Positions 18,411 through 28,829 are shown, numbered from the stretch's first letter. The stretch: 64,000 bases of DNA from Campylobacter concisus (GCF_015229955.1 NZ_JAAKYZ010000001.1:767372-831371), one strand, 5' to 3'. Made by a program: numbers and translations. Notes: generated by a model not told the origin, from the letters alone.

Positions 18411-19616
18411 ATGACCAAATACTTAATAGAGTTTGAAAAATTTCGCCCAGAAGACGACCAAGACCTATTTAACGCCGTAGATGCCTTTACTAGAGAAAAT
18501 TTTGCTGCAGTAGAGTTTTTAAAGCTCGGCAGAGATAAAAAGGGCGATTTTTTACAAGCTCAAAACTACGTCGGTATCATTCAGACAAAAAGTGGCGATA
18601 GCCTTGAAATACTTCCCAAGATCCATGATAATGACAATGGCAACAATAAAGAAGCAGTAGAAAATTCTAAAAGAATTTTACTGAGAATGTTAAAAACTTT
18701 AAAAAACCATCCATTTAAAAATATAAACATAGCGAATTTAAAAAGCTTGAATCTACCGCTTCTTGAAATTTTTATATCAATGTTCCTCGACGAAGTATCA
18801 AAACTCATAAAAATAGGCATAAAAAGCGACTACGTAGAGCTAGAAGATAATCTAAAATTTTTAAAAGGAAAGCTAAAAATCTCGGAGCAAATACGTAAAA
18901 ATATCGTCCATAAAGAGAGATTTTGCGTTTGCTATCAGGAATTTTCCATAGATAGAGCCGAAAATCGCCTCATAAAAAGTACGCTTGAGTTTTTATACAG
19001 ACGCTCAAAATCAAGCAAAAATCAACGGCTTATTAGGGAATATTTATTTATCTTTGACGAAATTTCATCTAGCTCCGATATAAACGCGGACTTTAGCCGA
19101 TTAAAACTAAATCGCCAAACAAAACACTATGAACAAGCGCTTTTATGGAGCAAGATATTTTTACAAAATAAGTCGTTTAGTCCATATAGAGGTAGCGATG
19201 TGGCTTTTGCCCTGCTTTTTGATATGAATAGACTTTTTGAAAGCTATGTCGAAAATTTTATAAAGAAAAAGCTTCCGGATGCTATATTGCAGCATTCAGG
19301 AAAATATCTTATTGAAGAACCAAAAAGAGACTTCGGGTTAAAACCAGATATATTTTTAAGATATAAAAATCAAAATTATATAGCCGACACAAAGTGGAAG
19401 ATAGTTAAGTCAAGAGATGACATCTCACAAGCCGACTTATATCAGCTATATGCTTATGGTAAAAAATATAATTGCGGCAGGCTCTATCTAATATATCCAA
19501 AAATAGATGGGGTAAAACAAGAGTCTATGGGTTTTAAATACGACGATGAAATGCGGCTTGAAATTTTATACTTTGATTTAGAAAAAGATGAGATTTCTAG
19601 AAATTTACTAGTCTAA
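18411..19616 (+). CDS. mcrC: McrC nuclease subunit
   Basis: 401-residue endonuclease partner of McrB. The PD-(D/E)xK active site is intact: D313 in KPDIFL, then D326 and K328 in ADTKWK. The D-x12-D-x-K spacing equals that reported for E. coli McrC (D244, D257, K259). The N terminus (ITKSGDSLEILPK region near residues 50-65) matches the McrC linker domain that stimulates McrB GTP hydrolysis. The McrB-McrC complex cuts DNA carrying modified cytosines or other marks. The start lies 16 bases after the mcrB stop with only a weak AAAGCA ribosome site, consistent with low, coupled expression. Confidence 0.92.
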   Translation: MTKYLIEFEKFRPEDDQDLFNAVDAFTRENFAAVEFLKLGRDKKGDFLQAQNYVGIIQTKSGDSLEILPKIHDNDNGNNKEAVENSKRILLRMLKTLKNHPFKNINIANLKSLNLPLLEIFISMFLDEVSKLIKIGIKSDYVELEDNLKFLKGKLKISEQIRKNIVHKERFCVCYQEFSIDRAENRLIKSTLEFLYRRSKSSKNQRLIREYLFIFDEISSSSDINADFSRLKLNRQTKHYEQALLWSKIFLQNKSFSPYRGSDVAFALLFDMNRLFESYVENFIKKKLPDAILQHSGKYLIEEPKRDFGLKPDIFLRYKNQNYIADTKWKIVKSRDDISQADLYQLYAYGKKYNCGRLYLIYPKIDGVKQESMGFKYDDEMRLEILYFDLEKDEISRNLLV

Positions 19617-19696
19617 AGTACTTTTTAAAGTCTCTTAAAATTCCACTCTAATTTTCTACTTCTTTGTAAGTGGATTGCAACTCATCAGAGCAACCA

Positions 19697-20752
19697 TTAA
19701 AGTTTCGCCTTTAGGGCCATTATCCTCTTATATGAAGCGTCGATTCGCTCTTTACTGATCTTTTTCTCATTTACAGCATTGATTATAATCTGAGCCACTA
19801 GATCAGCTGTTCTTTGGTTGTTTATCTTAAACTCGCTAAAAAGCAAGATATCTCCACCAGCATTTATAAATTTCAACACTTTTTGCGCCAAAGCTTCGTC
19901 GCCAACGCCTTTCATCAGCATATCATCACTGATAACTACGCCATTAAATTTAAGCTCATTTCGCAAGAGATCAGTTATTATTTTTTTAGAAAGCGTGGCT
20001 GGATTGTCCTCGTCGATGCCTTTTACAAAAAGGTGCCCGACCATGATGATCTGCGCTCTACCAGTACTTATGGCGTCTTTATATGGTAGCAGCGCATCTT
20101 TACTTAGCGTGACTTCGCTCTTATTTTTATGCGAGTCCTCTTTTGAGCTGCCATGTCCTGGGAAGTGCTTAAGCGTCGTTAGGATGCCCTGCTCTTTAAA
20201 TGCGTCCATAAAAGCATCAGCATAGATCACCACCTTACTTGCATACTCGCTAAACGCCCTTTGCTTAGCAGCGATGATCGGCGAGTTTTCATCGTGCAGA
20301 TCAACCACTGGGGCGAAATTTAAATTTATGCCACACTCCTTTAAATTTATAGCCATTTTTGAGTAGAGATCGTATGCGCTTTTGATATCAAGCGTGCTTG
20401 CGACCTCATATGCACTAGGATATGGGCCATCAAAGCTCTTATCCTTCATGCGGCTAACATTGCCGCCCTCTTCGTCGATAGCGATAAAAATTTTAGGACT
20501 TTTTTCTTTGATTGCTTTTATACTAGATTTTAGCTGGGCTTTGTTGGTGACATTTCTACCAAGTAGCATCACACCACCAAATCTCTCATATCCAGCGTCG
20601 CTTAGCATAGCGCGAAACGCAGCGTCTTTTGTGCTAGCTCCGTTAAAGCCAACCATTATCATCTGCGAGATTTTGGCCCTTAGGCTCACCTCAGCGCCAT
20701 TTAGCCCCAGAGCAAAGATGGCTACAAAAAGTATAAATTTAAAAGCTCTCAT
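19697..20752 (-). CDS. nagZ: beta-N-acetylhexosaminidase, glycoside hydrolase family 3
   Basis: 351 residues with a signal-like N terminus (residues 1-20, ending LNGAE), so probably periplasmic or envelope-located, unlike cytoplasmic E. coli NagZ. The GH3 motifs are clear: KHFPGHG at 195-201 with the following D-SH loop of the NagZ acid/base, and the nucleophile region VISDDMLMKG with D276. It should release N-acetylglucosamine from peptidoglycan fragments during wall recycling. The start overlaps the gpsA stop by four bases (ATGA). Confidence 0.9.
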   Translation of the reverse strand: MRAFKFILFVAIFALGLNGAEVSLRAKISQMIMVGFNGASTKDAAFRAMLSDAGYERFGGVMLLGRNVTNKAQLKSSIKAIKEKSPKIFIAIDEEGGNVSRMKDKSFDGPYPSAYEVASTLDIKSAYDLYSKMAINLKECGINLNFAPVVDLHDENSPIIAAKQRAFSEYASKVVIYADAFMDAFKEQGILTTLKHFPGHGSSKEDSHKNKSEVTLSKDALLPYKDAISTGRAQIIMVGHLFVKGIDEDNPATLSKKIITDLLRNELKFNGVVISDDMLMKGVGDEALAQKVLKFINAGGDILLFSEFKINNQRTADLVAQIIINAVNEKKISKERIDASYKRIMALKAKL

Positions 20753-21639
20753 CTTCTTCCCAAAAGCGATTTTACGCTCTCAAAAACGTCTTTGCCATTT
20801 AGCATATTTTCAACCTCACTAGCGATAGGCACATATATGCCCTTTTCTTTGGCGATCTTGCTAATAGCCCTTGCAGTATCGACGCCCTCGGCCACCTCGC
20901 CAAGCTCATTTAAAATTTTCTCTAATCTCTCGTGCCTTGCGATGCCAAGGCCTACGCGGTAGTTGCGTGAAAGTATCGATGAAGCGGTCAAGAAAAGATC
21001 TCCTGCACCGCTTAGCCCCATAAATGTCTCATCTTTTGCACCAAAAAATTTACCAAATCTAGCCATCTCTACAAGCCCACGCGAAATGAGGCTCGCCCTT
21101 GCGTTATTACCAAGACCAAGGCCGTCACAGATGCCGCCAGCTATGGCGATCACGTTTTTATACGCCCCGCACACTTCAGCACCGATCACGTCATCAGAGG
21201 TGTATGCTTTCATGTAGCTTGGGAAAAATGAGGCAAATTTTGAAGCTAAATTTTGGTTTTTAGAATTTACCACCAAGGCGCAAGGCAGCTTTTGCATGAT
21301 CTCTTTTGCAAAGGTCGGCCCTGAAAGAAAGGCTAAATTTTCTCTATCAACAAAGTCTTCATAAATTTCATTTAAAAATTTAAGATTTGCCGTGTCTATG
21401 CCCTTGCTGGCAACTAGGATCTTTTGACTTTTGTTTTTGTAGTTTTGTTTTAGCCATAAATTTGTAGCTTGCGTTGGGATCGTGCAGACTAGGTATTCAC
21501 ACTCCAAAGCTTCATCCAAGCTTACAAAATTTGGCATCTCTCTTGGCGTTCTTGAGCTGATGACACACTCGTTATTCTCACTAAATGCGTGAAACAGCGC
21601 ACTGCCCCACTTGCCAGCTCCGATGACTGCTATGCTCAT
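20749..21639 (-). CDS. gpsA: glycerol-3-phosphate dehydrogenase [NAD(P)+]
   Basis: Reduces dihydroxyacetone phosphate to sn-glycerol 3-phosphate for phospholipid synthesis. 296 residues. The N-terminal Rossmann motif GAGKWGSAL (7-15) is followed by the SGPTFAKE segment, the catalytic Lys region GAYKNVIAIAGGICDGLGLGNNARASLISRGL, and the GLSGAGDLFLT motif. It lies 12 bases after gatB and overlaps nagZ, giving a gatB-gpsA-nagZ operon. Confidence 0.96.
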   Translation of the reverse strand: MSIAVIGAGKWGSALFHAFSENNECVISSRTPREMPNFVSLDEALECEYLVCTIPTQATNLWLKQNYKNKSQKILVASKGIDTANLKFLNEIYEDFVDRENLAFLSGPTFAKEIMQKLPCALVVNSKNQNLASKFASFFPSYMKAYTSDDVIGAEVCGAYKNVIAIAGGICDGLGLGNNARASLISRGLVEMARFGKFFGAKDETFMGLSGAGDLFLTASSILSRNYRVGLGIARHERLEKILNELGEVAEGVDTARAISKIAKEKGIYVPIASEVENMLNGKDVFESVKSLLGRR

Positions 21640-21651
21640 TTTAGCCCTTTT

Positions 21652-23073
21652 TTAGCCTATTTTGGCCTTTAAAAGCTCATTGACCTTGCCTGGGTTAAAG
21701 GCACCCTTGCCCTCTTTCATCACCTGACCAACAAAGAAGCCAAACATCTTATCTTTGCCGTTTTTATACTCTTCTACTTTGTCGGCGTTTGCAGCCAAAA
21801 TTTGATCTATGATCGCGATGATAGCTGAGTCGTCGCTCACTTGTTTTAAGCCAAGCTTTTCGATGACACTATCGACGTCCGCGTCATTTTCCATTAGGTA
21901 GTCTAGAACCTCTTTTGCAGCCTTGCCGCTTATCGTTCCATCTTCTATGCGCTTTAGTAAATTTATCATTTTAGCACTATTAACTGGGCTTGTCTCGATC
22001 GTTACGCCGTTATTTAAACGACCAAGAAGCTCAACTATGAGCCACGTAGTAGCAAGTTTAGGCTGAATTCCAGCGACGATCAGCTCTTCAAAATATCTAG
22101 CCATCTCAACGCTTTGAGTTAAATTTAGAGCATCACTCTCTTTTACGCCTAGCTCACTCACGTACCTTGCGACCTTTTGCTCGGCAAGCTCTGGAATTTT
22201 TATCGCTTCGTTATACATCTCTTCTGGGATCTCAACTGGCAGCAAGTCAGGGTCAGGGAAATACCTATACTCCGCGCTATCCTCTTTGCCACGCATCGAT
22301 CTTGTCACTAAATTTGTCGTGTCAAACAGCCTTGTCTCTTGATAGACCTCTTCGTCATATTTGCCATCCTCCCACGCTACACTTTGGCGCTCTACCTCGT
22401 AGTCGATCGCCTTTTGGATAAATTTAAATGAGTTTAAATTTTTTATCTCAACTCTTGTGTAAAGCTTGGTGTCGCCTTTTGGACGGATAGAGACGTTTGC
22501 GTCGCAGCGGAAGCTTCCCTCTTGCATATTTGCGTCGCTGATGTTTAAAAATCGAAGGATCGAGTGCAATTTTTTAAGATAAGCCACCGCCTCGTCGCTA
22601 CTTCTAAGGTCTGGTTCGCTAACTATCTCAAGAAGCGGCGTGCCAGCTCTGTTTAGATCAACCAGACTCTCGGTTTCTTCATGGATGTTCTTTCCAGCGT
22701 CCTCTTCAAGATGCGCTCTAGTTACACCTATGCGTTTTTTAGTGCCATTTACGTCGATTATTAGCTCGCCACCTTCTACGATAGGTATCTCAAACTGAGA
22801 AATTTGATATGCCTTTGGAAGGTCTGGATAGAAGTAGTTTTTTCTATTAAAGACTGATTTTTTATTTATCTTAGCATTTATCGCTGTGCCAAAACTGATA
22901 GCCTTTTTTACAGCCTCTTTGTTTAGCACAGGTAGTGCTCCAGGAAGTGCTAGGCAAGTTGGGCAAACATGAGTGTTTGCCTCATCACCGAAGCTAGTTG
23001 AACAAGAGCAGAAAATTTTAGTTTTTGTATTAAGCTGAGTGTGAACTTCTAAACCAATAACGACTTCAAACAT
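21652..23073 (-). CDS. gatB: aspartyl/glutamyl-tRNA amidotransferase subunit B
   Basis: Transamidates mischarged Glu-tRNA(Gln) and Asp-tRNA(Asn) with GatA and GatC. The start is set at the ATG of [14 protein letters not shown], which has an AAAGG ribosome site seven bases upstream and gives 473 residues, the usual length. A start eight codons earlier exists but has no such site. The conserved [12 protein letters not shown] start, the CSTSF...[12 protein letters not shown] cysteine segment (zinc site) and the YFPDPDLLP motif are present. The C-terminal YqeY-like tRNA-binding domain (about 330-473) is complete. Confidence 0.96.
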   Translation of the reverse strand: MFEVVIGLEVHTQLNTKTKIFCSCSTSFGDEANTHVCPTCLALPGALPVLNKEAVKKAISFGTAINAKINKKSVFNRKNYFYPDLPKAYQISQFEIPIVEGGELIIDVNGTKKRIGVTRAHLEEDAGKNIHEETESLVDLNRAGTPLLEIVSEPDLRSSDEAVAYLKKLHSILRFLNISDANMQEGSFRCDANVSIRPKGDTKLYTRVEIKNLNSFKFIQKAIDYEVERQSVAWEDGKYDEEVYQETRLFDTTNLVTRSMRGKEDSAEYRYFPDPDLLPVEIPEEMYNEAIKIPELAEQKVARYVSELGVKESDALNLTQSVEMARYFEELIVAGIQPKLATTWLIVELLGRLNNGVTIETSPVNSAKMINLLKRIEDGTISGKAAKEVLDYLMENDADVDSVIEKLGLKQVSDDSAIIAIIDQILAANADKVEEYKNGKDKMFGFFVGQVMKEGKGAFNPGKVNELLKAKIG

Positions 23074-23208
23074 ATTTTTACCTTTAAATTTATACAAATT
23101 TTTAAGGCGTATTTTAGCGATACTTTCTTTTAAAATATCTAAAAATGAGCGTTTTGACTGGAAAAATAAAGAATGTGATTTAGGAATTTAAAGAATTTTA
23201 AAAAGGAA

Positions 23209-23232
23209 AAAGCCATATAAAAATATGGCTTT
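23209..23232 (-). terminator. terminator of atpB
   Basis: A perfect 10-bp stem (AAAGCCATAT / ATATGGCTTT) with an AAAA loop, directly after the atpB stop and followed on the minus strand by a T-rich run. Fits an intrinsic terminator separating atpB from gatB. Confidence 0.8.
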
Positions 23233-23237
23233 AAATT

Positions 23238-23921
23238 TTAATGCTCGTGCTCACTAATAGCAATGGCACCAGCTAGATAAACGTAAGTTAGCATCATAAA
23301 GATAAATGTTTGCAAAACAGCCATAAGCGTTAGAAGCGCAAAAGCTGGAAGCGGAGCAAACCAAGGTGCAAGTGTAAGCATCGCAAGCAAGAATAGATCA
23401 TCTCCCTTGATATTACCAAAAAGACGAAATGATAGCGAAACTACACGTGAAAGATGCGAGATGACTTCAACTGGAAACATAATAGGAGCTAGAAATTTAT
23501 TCGGCCCCATAAAGTGTCCAAAGTATTTAAAAAATCCATTTTCTCTAATGCCCTCAAAGTTGTAATAAATAAATACAACTAAAGCCAAAACTAGAGTTAA
23601 ATTTAGACTTGATGTTGGTGACTCAAATCCAGGAATAATACCTACAACATTTGAAAAAAATACAATAAAACCGATAGTTGCAACAAGTGGAAGATATTTC
23701 CTAGCTAGTTTTTCACTGCCTAAAGTATCTCTTCCCATCGATATAACGCCCTCCAAATAAGCTTCAACTATATTTTGAAGACCTCTTGGCACAAGTTGCA
23801 TCTTACTCCTTGCTATATAAGCAACTATGATAACAATCAAAGCCACAAGCAGAAAGTGAAACGCATAGATAAAGGCGTGGGAGCTATTTAGAAAATTTGA
23901 AAATAGAAACAAATCTTTCAT
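23238..23921 (-). CDS. atpB: ATP synthase F0 subunit a
   Basis: Membrane stator subunit that forms the proton half-channels next to the c-ring. 227 residues with about six membrane helices. The essential Arg lies in the conserved SFRLFGNI motif (near residue 165), and the C-terminal helix carries the [12 protein letters not shown] pattern. As is usual in Campylobacter, it stands apart from the main atp operon. It has its own terminator downstream. Confidence 0.96.
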   Translation of the reverse strand: MKDLFLFSNFLNSSHAFIYAFHFLLVALIVIIVAYIARSKMQLVPRGLQNIVEAYLEGVISMGRDTLGSEKLARKYLPLVATIGFIVFFSNVVGIIPGFESPTSSLNLTLVLALVVFIYYNFEGIRENGFFKYFGHFMGPNKFLAPIMFPVEVISHLSRVVSLSFRLFGNIKGDDLFLLAMLTLAPWFAPLPAFALLTLMAVLQTFIFMMLTYVYLAGAIAISEHEH

Positions 23922-23986
23922 TAATTTACCTTGGATTTAGAATTTTGCGTGATTGTAACAAAATTATTGTTAAAACATTTTTAATT

Positions 23987-24748
23987 TTAAACTCTGAAAT
24001 AATCGAAAATCAATTTACAAATAGTCACTGCAACTACCACTAGAAACATTGTTCTAATAAATTTAACCTCTTTTTTAATGACAAGATTTGATCCAAAATA
24101 TGCGCCTAAAATTTGACCAACTGCCATCAAAAGTCCAACAGCCCAAAGCATCTGTCCGCCAGCTATAAAAATGCCAAGAGCAACGATATTGCTAGTAAAA
24201 TTTAAGAGTTTTGTATGAGCGACGGCCTTTTTTAAATTTAGCCCAATTAATGCCACTATCGCAAATGTCCAAAAAGAGCCTGTTCCTGGACCAAAAAAAC
24301 CATCATAAAAGCCAAGTATCAGCCCAAAAACTACATAAAATAGCTTTTCATTCATCTTTGCGGCTCTATCATTTTCGCCGACTTTTGGCATAAAAAGCGT
24401 GTAGATGAAAATAGCAATCAGCAAAAATGGGATAATTATCTTTAAAAAATTTGTATTTAAAAATAGAATAACCACTGCTCCAATGATAGCTCCAATGAAA
24501 GTAAAAACGATACCTACAAAGCACTCTTTATAATTAATTAATCCCCGTTTTGTGAAATTTAGAGTCGCTGTAAAGCTGCCAAAGACACCTTGAAGCTTAT
24601 TTGTACCAAGCGCAAGATGTGGTGGTACGCCCATCGCCATAATAGCTGGAAGCGTTATAAGGCCGCCTCCACCAGCGATAGAATCGATAAAACCACCTAA
24701 AAACGCGGCTACAAAAAAAACAACATAACTAAGTAGATTAAATTCCAT
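23987..24748 (-). CDS. TSUP (TauE/SafE) family permease
   Basis: 253 residues with about eight hydrophobic segments. The N-terminal signature GGFIDSIAGGGGLITLPAIMAMGVPPHLALGTNKLQG is characteristic of the TauE/SafE family, and a matching second repeat (GFYDGFFGPGTGSFWTFAIVALIGLNLKKA) follows. Members export sulfite, sulfoacetate or other organic anions; the substrate here is unknown. It is a single-gene unit between atpB and sodC. Confidence 0.88.
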   Translation of the reverse strand: MEFNLLSYVVFFVAAFLGGFIDSIAGGGGLITLPAIMAMGVPPHLALGTNKLQGVFGSFTATLNFTKRGLINYKECFVGIVFTFIGAIIGAVVILFLNTNFLKIIIPFLLIAIFIYTLFMPKVGENDRAAKMNEKLFYVVFGLILGFYDGFFGPGTGSFWTFAIVALIGLNLKKAVAHTKLLNFTSNIVALGIFIAGGQMLWAVGLLMAVGQILGAYFGSNLVIKKEVKFIRTMFLVVVAVTICKLIFDYFRV

Positions 24749-24903
24749 TTTTTTACTCTTTTGATAATTGAAATAAAAGCAGATTGTAATTTATTTGTAC
24801 TTATCTTTTTGTAAAATTTTTATATTTGAAATGAGAGATTTTTAAAATTTATAAATTTTAACGAGCCTTTAGATCTAGCCCAAAGACTCGCTTACTAAAG
24901 TGA

Positions 24904-25440
24904 TTACTTAATAACGCCACAAAGCATTCTAGCGCCACCACCGCCAAGGGCTTTTGGGTTGTCGCTGTGATTGTCGCCACCAACATGAACCATTAGTGAG
25001 TGACCTTTTAGCTCATCAAGACTTTTTATCTTTGGAGCTAGTACTGGATAGTTCGCATTGCCCTCAGCATCTACATAAAGTGCTGGCAAATCACCTTTGT
25101 GACCTTTGTCATCCCAAGCAAAAGAGTGCATCTTTGTGCCAGCTGGATCCCAGTGACCGCCTGCTTTCATGCCAAGACCTTTTTCAGTCGCACCACAGTC
25201 AGCATTTTCATGGATGTGAAAGCCGTGTAGTCCTGCAGTAAGTCCTTTTAAATTTGGAAAAAATGCAACGCCGTAATTTGTCTTAACAGCTACTACTTCG
25301 CCGACACTCTTGTCGCCCTTCTCGCTTAGCTCATTAACAGGTATAACTAGATGTTCGCCAGCCTTTGGATCAAAGTGATGACCTTCGTGAGCAAAAAGCA
25401 AAGTTCCTAAAACTGCACTTAGTAAAACGATTTTTTTCAT
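24904..25440 (-). CDS. sodC: periplasmic Cu/Zn superoxide dismutase
   Basis: 178 residues with a signal peptide (1-17, LLFA-HEG). Copper ligands H75, H77, H96 and H152 and zinc ligands H105, H114 and D117 are all present, as is the disulfide pair C82-C174 (the RMLCGVI end). The short His-rich N terminus of the mature protein ([13 protein letters not shown]) may help load metal, as in some other periplasmic SodC proteins. It removes superoxide in the periplasm. AAGGAG lies just before the ATG, and a TACAAT -10-like box lies about 20 bases upstream. Confidence 0.96.
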   Translation of the reverse strand: MKKIVLLSAVLGTLLFAHEGHHFDPKAGEHLVIPVNELSEKGDKSVGEVVAVKTNYGVAFFPNLKGLTAGLHGFHIHENADCGATEKGLGMKAGGHWDPAGTKMHSFAWDDKGHKGDLPALYVDAEGNANYPVLAPKIKSLDELKGHSLMVHVGGDNHSDNPKALGGGGARMLCGVIK

Positions 25441-25506
25441 ACAAGCTCCTTATGGATAAAATTGTATGGCAAGTCTACCCTAAATTTAAAAATTTAGCAA
25501 TAATTT

Positions 25507-26274
25507 TTATTGATTGAGATTTTTTACGATAGTTTCTAGCTCTTTGCTCTGCCCTATTCTATAAAGTGCAAAGTCGTATTTTATCGGGTCTAGCTCATCA
25601 AATTCTCTAAGTTTTTTTGTAAGATCCATGACTGCTTTGAAATCGTAGCTCTTTCTATTTATAAGTCCTAAATTTAAAGAAACCCTATGCGTGTGCACGT
25701 CAAGTGGCATCAAAAGCCTATCTTTTGGTAAATTTTTAAATAGCCCAAGGTCAATGTCGCTATCTCTAACCATCCAGCGAAGATACATATTGTATCGTTT
25801 ATATGGGCTTTGTGGCTCTTTACTAAAGCTCTTGCCAAAGAAAAACTCATATCCGTCCGAGCGGTAAGAATTTAGCCCATAAATAAATTTAATAAGCTCA
25901 TTTACTGCTTCTATCATCTCGCCGTTTTTTGCAAGACCTTGGCGCAAAATTTGCTCAATATCAGCCTCTTTTTTTAGGCGTGAAAGTGTGATAAAAATTT
26001 CTTTTACGTCGTTTTCATTTTGAAAGCGGTATTTAAAATTTGATAATTTTTTCTTGATATTTTGCTCGCTCTCATCAAGCAGGCTAAATTCAAGCGAATT
26101 TAGAAATTTCACTATCATTTTTGCGTTGCCGTAAGCAAATAACGCGCAAATGAGTGCTATGTTTGGCTCTTTAAATTTAGTAGCTACTTGAAGAGGATCC
26201 GGGGCGTCAAATAGCCCCGAATTTGTATTTTTACTAATTACGTGTGAGTCTAAAAGGCTCTTTAGCTCGCTCAT
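25507..26274 (-). CDS. TIGR02757 family (DUF2400) protein
   Basis: 255 residues, cytoplasmic. It matches the TIGR02757 family by the segments KEPNIALICALFAYGNAKMIVKFL, SPYKRYNMYLRWMVRDSDIDLGLF and LDVHTHRVSLNLGL, typical of a helix-rich fold distantly related to helix-hairpin-helix DNA repair proteins. No biochemical role is known to me. The start overlaps the flgK stop by four bases (ATGA), so it is expressed as the last gene of the flgM-flgN-flgK unit. Confidence 0.85.
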   Translation of the reverse strand: MSELKSLLDSHVISKNTNSGLFDAPDPLQVATKFKEPNIALICALFAYGNAKMIVKFLNSLEFSLLDESEQNIKKKLSNFKYRFQNENDVKEIFITLSRLKKEADIEQILRQGLAKNGEMIEAVNELIKFIYGLNSYRSDGYEFFFGKSFSKEPQSPYKRYNMYLRWMVRDSDIDLGLFKNLPKDRLLMPLDVHTHRVSLNLGLINRKSYDFKAVMDLTKKLREFDELDPIKYDFALYRIGQSKELETIVKNLNQ

Positions 26275-28142
26275 TGTTTTAGTGAAAGAAGCGTGTCAAG
26301 CATTTGATCAACGGTTGTGATGATCTTTGCCGCTGCGCCGTAACTTGCTTGAAAGCGGATCAAATTTGTAAGCTCTTCATTGGTATCTACGCCACTTGTT
26401 GATTGAAATTCCTCTTCAGCTGTCTTTTGCAAAGACGTATTTGTGTCGTGGATAGTATTATTTGCCTCTGTATCACTCGCCATGTCAGTCGTAAGATAGC
26501 GGTAATATCCCTCGATCGTCTCATCTCTATCAAGTGCTATGCCACTTGAGTAAAAGGTCTGCTTTTGATACTGAAGCTGGATCATTTTATTTGCAACCTC
26601 ATTATTTCCGATAACTGGCTTTGAGTAGGCACGAAGCTTTGTGTGGTCTTGGGTAAAATTTTGATTTATGCCGATACTATTTGAGTCAGTACCTGAAAAA
26701 AATCTATTTATGCCAACAGCGCCTGGAAAATTTGTACCGTGATCGACTATTGATATGCTATAAAGCCCTTGAGCTTGTTTTGGAATGAGAGAAAATGTGC
26801 CTTTTTTAGTATTTTTATCATAAAAATATGACGCCTCAAAAAAGTCATCAACGTCATTTAGCATATTATTGTCTTTATTGTCATCTGAGTTTGAGTTAAA
26901 GTCTTTGACGATAGAGTTGCCATATCTTGTATCATTCATCGTCGTCGTACCATTTACATTTATAGTTTTTCTGGCCACGACATTGCCTTTGTTATCATAA
27001 ACAATAGCTTCAAAACTTCCGTTTCTTATACTATTATCATGATTCATCAACGTCTTATCGCCTTCTAAATAACTTATCGGATCTGAGTTAGAAATTTCAA
27101 CTGCGGATTCGGCATAGATATTATTTGTACTTGTTATCAATGTTTTACTAAATGTATTTAAATTATCAATGTATTTTTGGATCGTTCCGTCGCTAAATTT
27201 ATCATTATCTGGCTCGTAGTTTCGGCCCCTAAGATCAAGTGCAGCTCCGATTTTACCGCCTGTGATCTTTTCTTCCATTGGGATTCTTCTGCCATCTTCT
27301 CTTTCATAATAAATTTTTGTATATCGTCCACTTTCAGTTGAACTCATAGAAATTTCGTGAAAATTTACACCATCAACGATACTTACGCCACCAATGTTTA
27401 GATTGTAGTATTTTCCTTGATCTGTTATTCCTGTATCTACCCTAGAATTGCTCTTTAGATCGCTTTTATAAACTGCTGTATTTACCAGCTTTGACATAGC
27501 AAGCTCAAGCTCATCACGTTTATCACGAAGATCATTTGCATTTATTTTTATACCAGCATCCGCGCCTGATTCTATTCTTTGGATTTGCTTATTAATGTTT
27601 GCTATTTGTCTGCCTAGCGAATTTATCTCTTTTATATTTATTTTTATCGTTTCATCAATCTTTTCATGCATATCGTAAAGCATCTTTGATGAGCGGTTGA
27701 TACTTGCAGTCAATACACTTGCTTTATTTATCAAATTTACTTTCTGAGCACCTGCATTAGGGTTTGAAGCAAAGTTATTCCACGCGGAAAAATACTCCTG
27801 AATATCCTTTACCATTCCATTATCTTTTAGATCAGGAAAATATTTTGTAGCTTCTTGCAAAATTCTTTGTTTATAGGCTGTATTTTCTAAATTTGACGAT
27901 GAGTATTTTAGTCTTGAGTAGGCAAACTCATCATGAAGCCTTGTTATAGTATCTACTTGCGTGCCTGTACCAACTCCGCCAGGTACTGTATTCATCGCTG
28001 GAGATGCGGATTGGACAACACGCTGCCTTGTATAGTAGTTGCTATCAGCGTTTGCGATATTATTTCCGGTTGTACTTATTTGAAGCTGGGCCGCATTTAG
28101 TCCTGAAACACCCGTGCCTAATGACATAAAAATATTAGCCAT
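26271..28142 (-). CDS. flgK: flagellar hook-associated protein FlgK
   Basis: First hook-filament junction protein (HAP1). 623 residues. The N-terminal rod/hook motif (LNAAQLQISTTGNNIANADSNYYTRQR) and the C-terminal pairing motif (NLIRFQASYGAAAKIITTVDQMLDTLLSLK) form the terminal coiled-coil domains. The middle (about 300-520) is a low-conservation surface domain rich in D, N and K. It follows flgN, its export chaperone gene, by three bases. Confidence 0.95.
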   Translation of the reverse strand: MANIFMSLGTGVSGLNAAQLQISTTGNNIANADSNYYTRQRVVQSASPAMNTVPGGVGTGTQVDTITRLHDEFAYSRLKYSSSNLENTAYKQRILQEATKYFPDLKDNGMVKDIQEYFSAWNNFASNPNAGAQKVNLINKASVLTASINRSSKMLYDMHEKIDETIKINIKEINSLGRQIANINKQIQRIESGADAGIKINANDLRDKRDELELAMSKLVNTAVYKSDLKSNSRVDTGITDQGKYYNLNIGGVSIVDGVNFHEISMSSTESGRYTKIYYEREDGRRIPMEEKITGGKIGAALDLRGRNYEPDNDKFSDGTIQKYIDNLNTFSKTLITSTNNIYAESAVEISNSDPISYLEGDKTLMNHDNSIRNGSFEAIVYDNKGNVVARKTINVNGTTTMNDTRYGNSIVKDFNSNSDDNKDNNMLNDVDDFFEASYFYDKNTKKGTFSLIPKQAQGLYSISIVDHGTNFPGAVGINRFFSGTDSNSIGINQNFTQDHTKLRAYSKPVIGNNEVANKMIQLQYQKQTFYSSGIALDRDETIEGYYRYLTTDMASDTEANNTIHDTNTSLQKTAEEEFQSTSGVDTNEELTNLIRFQASYGAAAKIITTVDQMLDTLLSLKQ

Positions 28143-28145
28143 TTT

Positions 28146-28577
28146 TTAAACCCTTGATTTATAAAAATTATTATCTATGCTATTTCCATCTTGGCCGTAT
28201 TCACTTGTTTTAGTTCCAAAAATTTTTTCATTAAGTGAGTCAAAAAATTCTTTAACAGCAACAACATGTCTTGCATATTCTTTATTAACTTTATGTAAAT
28301 TTTCAAGCTTTGAACGCATAAGTACAAGCTTTGACTTCACTTCATCGTCTAAAACAGTAGCAAGTGTAGTCGTACCGCTCTCTTTTGATACCTTTAAAAG
28401 CTCTTTATCTAGTGCTCTTTTTGTATCTTCAAATGCACGAACTAAGGCATTTTTTTTCTTTACACTCTCATCAACGCTTGAGTGCTTAGCCTCTTTTATA
28501 TTTGCGATATCTTGTATGGTTAAATTTATGAGCTCATCAAGCTCGCCTATAGCCTCGTCCAAAAGCTTTTTTATCAT
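28146..28577 (-). CDS. flgN: FlgN-like export chaperone for FlgK/FlgL
   Basis: 143-residue, almost entirely helical, charged protein directly between flgM and flgK, the position of flgN in Campylobacter. FlgN proteins hold hook-associated proteins FlgK and FlgL in the cytoplasm and deliver them to the flagellar export gate. Sequence similarity within the family is weak, so the call leans on size, helical makeup and neighbours. Confidence 0.82.
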   Translation of the reverse strand: MIKKLLDEAIGELDELINLTIQDIANIKEAKHSSVDESVKKKNALVRAFEDTKRALDKELLKVSKESGTTTLATVLDDEVKSKLVLMRSKLENLHKVNKEYARHVVAVKEFFDSLNEKIFGTKTSEYGQDGNSIDNNFYKSRV

Positions 28578-28590
28578 TTAAATTCCTTAA

Positions 28591-28794
28591 TTACAGCAGC
28601 GCATCAGCCACAGCCCTAGCCGTTTTTGAGATATCAACCTGATAAGTGCCATTTGCTATGGCATCAGCTATCTCTTTTAGCTTTGCGTTTTCGTTTGTTC
28701 TTACTTCTTTACTCTGAGTTTCGACCTTGGCATCGCTATTTTTATTTAGCGTATTTGCCTGAAAATTTGGTCTTTGGTTCAAAGGTGTTATCAT
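28591..28794 (-). CDS. flgM: anti-sigma-28 factor FlgM
   Basis: Binds and blocks the flagellar sigma factor FliA until the hook is complete. The C-terminal sigma-binding part (LKEIADAIANGTYQVDISKTARAVADALL) is textbook FlgM. Two ATG codons are six bases apart. The ribosome site AGAGG is only one base from the first but seven from the second, so the second is preferred (67 residues); the longer form would have 69. A sigma-28 promoter lies upstream, so FlgM is made under the sigma factor it inhibits. Confidence 0.93.
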   Translation of the reverse strand: MITPLNQRPNFQANTLNKNSDAKVETQSKEVRTNENAKLKEIADAIANGTYQVDISKTARAVADALL

Positions 28795-28829
28795 ATTCAT
28801 ACCTCTTAAAATAAAATATTTATATCACT

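Noticed and set aside
19814..20225. Open frames on the plus strand opposite nagZ (91 and 135 codons)
   Set aside because: They lie wholly inside nagZ on the other strand, lack ribosome sites and have Ser/Phe-rich translations typical of antisense shadows.
25480..25497. Palindrome CTAAATTT-AA-AAATTTAG upstream of sodC
   Set aside because: It overlaps the place of a -35 element, but AAATTT palindromes are very common in this AT-rich genome, and it could equally be the end of the preceding transcript. Not strong enough for an operator call.
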